A program made the position numbers and the translations under genes. The notes under the pieces were generated by a model. The model did no database searches. It was not told where the DNA came from and worked only from the letters and a program-made list of their open reading frames with translations. Of a stretch of DNA of 64,000 nucleotides, positions 61,731-64,000 are shown piece after piece (the first letter of the stretch is position 1; every line of letters begins with the position of its first letter). The DNA lies in assembly GCF_014698935.1 (NCBI RefSeq), contig NZ_JACVMN010000002.1:744001-808000 (forward strand), given 5' to 3'. The DNA is from Flagellimonas sp. S3867 (GTDB lineage Bacteria; Bacteroidota; Bacteroidia; Flavobacteriales; Flavobacteriaceae).

Positions 61731-64000
61731 TTGAAGCTTCAACACCGAGTTTTTATAATATGCCTATTGGCAGGAGTACTTTTCAACTCCTGTTCCACTA
61801 AAAAGGATGCCTTTGTCAACCGTAATTGGCATGCCTTAAAAACCAAGTACAATGTGCTGTACAATGGCAATATTGCCTTTGAACAGGGAAGGGAAGAACT
61901 GAATTCAAATTATCGTGATGATTTTTGGGAAATTTTACCGGTTGAACGTCTCGAAGTTACAGAAGAAATCAAGCTTGATTCAGAGAACAATAACCCCAAT
62001 TTCATAATTGCTGAAGAAAAAGCTACCAAAGCAATTCAAAAACATAGCATGGACATCAAGGACGAGGAACGTAACCCTCAGACCGATGAAGCGTTCCTAC
62101 TTTTGGGAAAGGCACGCTACTTTGATCAACGCTATATACCTGCTTTAGAATCCTTCAATTATGTACTTCGGAAATATATTGAAAGCGACAAGTTGAACGA
62201 AGCCACTATTTGGCGGGAAAAGACCAACATGCGTTTGGACAATCCAGAACTGGCAATCAAAAATTTGAAAAGACTCTTCAAATTTGAACGATTAAAAGAT
62301 CAAGAATATGCGGACGCGAATGCCGTATTGGCACAATGTTACATCAACCTGAAAGTGAAGGACACTGCTATTCAAAAATTAAAAATTGCCCAAGCCTACA
62401 CCAAAAAGAATCCCGAAAAAGGAAGATACTTATTCATCATAGGTCAGTTATACAACCAATTAGGGCATAAGGATAGTGCCAACTATGCTTTTGATAAAGT
62501 GGTTGCGTTGAACAGAAAATCACCACGTGTGTATATGATCAATGCGCACCTTAAAAAAATTCAGAATACCGAGATTACCGATGCAAATCGAGAAGCACTG
62601 CTGGCGTATCTGACAGAATTGGAAGAAAATCGAGAAAATCGACCTTTTTTAGATAAGATCTATCGTCAGATTGCAGAATATCATATGGCCAATCAATCCG
62701 ATAGTCTTGGAATAGCCTATTACAACAAATCATTGACCGCCAACAGAACCGAACGCAAATTGAATGCGCTCAACTATCAAAGCTTGGCCGACTATAATTT
62801 TGACAAGGACGAATACAAAACAGCAGGGGCCTATTATGATAGCACCTTGACCAATCTTGTTGTAAACACAAAGAAACATCGAAATATAAAAAAGAAGTTG
62901 GACAACCTCGAAGACGTTATTAAATATGAAGACGTTGTTCAATACACCGATAGTGTAATCACGCTTTATGAAATGCCTGAGGCAGAACGCCGAGCCTATT
63001 TCGAAGACTTTATTGCTGAACTCAAACGGCAAGATGAAGAAGCTGCGCAAAAGGAGTTGGAAAGAACCAAAGCAGGATTTGCGGCCTTTGCCGAATCAAA
63101 AGGAGGTAAGGAGAACAAGGGCAAGTTCTACTTTTATAATATTACAAGTCTTGGTTATGGCAAAAATGACTTTAAAACCCGTTGGGGCAGTAGAGAACTG
63201 GAAGATGACTGGCGCTGGAGTAATAAGACCCGAGCTTTGCCATCCGAGGCAACGGGTGAAGAGATTACCGCGAATCAACAATCAGAAACTGTAATTACCG
63301 ATGAGCAGAAATATGATTTGGACTTTTATCTAGATCAAGTCCCTTCCGACGTAACCGTTATCGATAGCCTAAGAGGTGAACGAAACTTTGCCAATTATCA
63401 ATTGGGACTGATTTACAAGGAAAAATTTAAGGACAACCTTTTGGCGGCGGCGAAATTGGAAAGGGTATTGCAACTTGATCCAGAGGAACGATTGATTTTG
63501 CCATCAAAATATAATCTCTATAAAATCTACGAAGAATCGGGAAGTCCTTTAGCGGGCAATATGAAGCAGGATATCATTACCAACCATCCCAATACCCGTT
63601 ATGCAGAGATATTGCTTAACCCACAAGTGGTGCTTCAGGGCAACACGGATAGTCCGGATGCGCGATACGTTGCTTTGTATAAATTATATGAAAAGCAGGA
63701 ATACCTTCAGGTTATAACCCTCTCCCAAGAGTTCATAAATAAATTTACCGGTGACCCAATTGTGCCCAAATTTGAAATATTGAAGGCAAACGCCATTGGC
63801 AGATTGCAGGGCTTTGAACCGTTCAAGGAAGCGCTCAATTATGTTGCATTGACCTATCCTAATAATCCAGAAGGGAAAAAAGCAGAGGAAATCGTTGCAG
63901 ATCAGTTGCCGAAATTAGAATCCAAAATATTTTTGGACGATACTGCAAAAGGCAATTGGAAAGTTGTATTTCCGTTTAAGATAAGAGACAATGAAAAAGC
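61731..64000 (+). CDS. sprE: SprE/PorW-like type IX secretion/gliding TPR lipoprotein (5' part; continues past the window)
   Basis: The frame is open from TTG 61731 to the window end, 756 codons. From TTG it reads KLQHRVFIICLLAGVLFNSC, a good lipoprotein signal peptide; no ATG fits. TPR-like helices follow (FLLLGKARYFDQRYIPALESFNYVLRKY, LAIKNLKRLFKFERL, LFIIGQLYNQLGHKDSANYAF). The central block FYFYNITSLGYGKNDF and RWGSRELEDDWRWSNK is the SprE/PorW signature. SprE is a periplasm-facing lipoprotein needed for type IX secretion and gliding in Flavobacterium. The start codon overlaps a TAACTTTG -7 motif, so the true start or promoter needs a transcript-end test. Confidence 0.85.
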   Translation, partial: MKLQHRVFIICLLAGVLFNSCSTKKDAFVNRNWHALKTKYNVLYNGNIAFEQGREELNSNYRDDFWEILPVERLEVTEEIKLDSENNNPNFIIAEEKATKAIQKHSMDIKDEERNPQTDEAFLLLGKARYFDQRYIPALESFNYVLRKYIESDKLNEATIWREKTNMRLDNPELAIKNLKRLFKFERLKDQEYADANAVLAQCYINLKVKDTAIQKLKIAQAYTKKNPEKGRYLFIIGQLYNQLGHKDSANYAFDKVVALNRKSPRVYMINAHLKKIQNTEITDANREALLAYLTELEENRENRPFLDKIYRQIAEYHMANQSDSLGIAYYNKSLTANRTERKLNALNYQSLADYNFDKDEYKTAGAYYDSTLTNLVVNTKKHRNIKKKLDNLEDVIKYEDVVQYTDSVITLYEMPEAERRAYFEDFIAELKRQDEEAAQKELERTKAGFAAFAESKGGKENKGKFYFYNITSLGYGKNDFKTRWGSRELEDDWRWSNKTRALPSEATGEEITANQQSETVITDEQKYDLDFYLDQVPSDVTVIDSLRGERNFANYQLGLIYKEKFKDNLLAAAKLERVLQLDPEERLILPSKYNLYKIYEESGSPLAGNMKQDIITNHPNTRYAEILLNPQVVLQGNTDSPDARYVALYKLYEKQEYLQVITLSQEFINKFTGDPIVPKFEILKANAIGRLQGFEPFKEALNYVALTYPNNPEGKKAEEIVADQLPKLESKIFLDDTAKGNWKVVFPFKIRDNEK

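Noticed and set aside
62520..62535. CACGTG as a third parS site
   Set aside because: The flanks (CACCACGTGTGT) do not form the GTTCCACGTGGAAC palindrome.
1..64000. tRNA, rRNA, CRISPR arrays, insertion sequences, integrase genes
   Set aside because: I read the intergenic regions for cloverleaf ends and T-loop sequence, regular repeat-spacer runs and transposase or tyrosine-recombinase motifs, and found none I could support.

Overview
The window comes from a bacterium of the phylum Bacteroidota, almost certainly a marine member of the Flavobacteriaceae (Muricauda/Allomuricauda/Maribacter-like; genus is inference). The evidence is a low-GC genome with few Shine-Dalgarno sites, repeated TAnnTTTG-type -7 promoter boxes, type IX secretion/gliding proteins (an SprE/PorW-like lipoprotein and a PorE-like OmpA protein), and many families largely confined to this group (DUF4175, DUF4837, DUF6341, DUF6427, DUF6747, DUF6909, DUF5687). 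No rRNA, tRNA, CRISPR array, transposase or integrase was seen.

Layout. 0-6.7 kb: the 3' part of a DUF4175 gene, then ybeY and mnmG, with two parS-like palindromes flanking mnmG, a methyltransferase and an OmpH/Skp chaperone. 6.7-16.9 kb: an accessory stretch with a cupin, two AraC-type regulators, a Crp/Fnr regulator, a TonB-dependent-type outer-membrane barrel, a PHB-depolymerase-like protein that has lost its catalytic serine, a di-iron hydroxylase, a YHS protein, YdcF and DoxX proteins. 16.9-29.4 kb: housekeeping and envelope genes (holB, pgk, an MltD-like transglycosylase, DUF4837, OmpA/PorE-like, tatA, M23 peptidase, GH3, DUF6909). 29.4-43.7 kb: a one-strand exopolysaccharide cluster with a Wzz-like protein, two sugar-nucleotide enzymes, flippase, three glycosyltransferases, a glucuronyl C5-epimerase-like protein, two polymerase/ligase-type membrane proteins, the initiating sugar-phosphate transferase and UDP-xylose synthase. 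43.7-47.9 kb: purD, DUF6341, DUF6427, DUF4254 and a heptosyltransferase-family protein.

47.9-54.8 kb is the most unusual part. A tetR gene is followed by its upstream region, which carries a perfect 20-bp palindrome. About 2.7 kb further on, the same ~168-bp region occurs again without a tetR gene. Between the two copies lies an AT-rich MBOAT + SGNH O-acyltransferase pair. Beyond the second copy is a one-gene, cassette-like unit: a small lipoprotein gene bounded by 10-bp inverted repeats and followed by a ~190-bp foldable element that resembles an integron attC site in layout. Next come three arsenosugar-type genes (ArsS radical SAM, CMD peroxidase-like, DUF2064 glycosyltransferase), with a degenerate third copy of the palindrome upstream. 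54.8-64 kb: a PaaE-like reductase, a DUF5687/ABC exporter pair, a run of small proteins (SnoaL, DUF2461, ABM, TfoX, MmcQ/YjbR-like), a GlxA-type regulator and the 5' part of sprE/porW, which runs off the window.

Several starts were moved inward from the longest open frame, because the longest frame began at a TTG lying inside a -7 box or at an unsupported upstream codon. Six genes appear to start at TTG or GTG.
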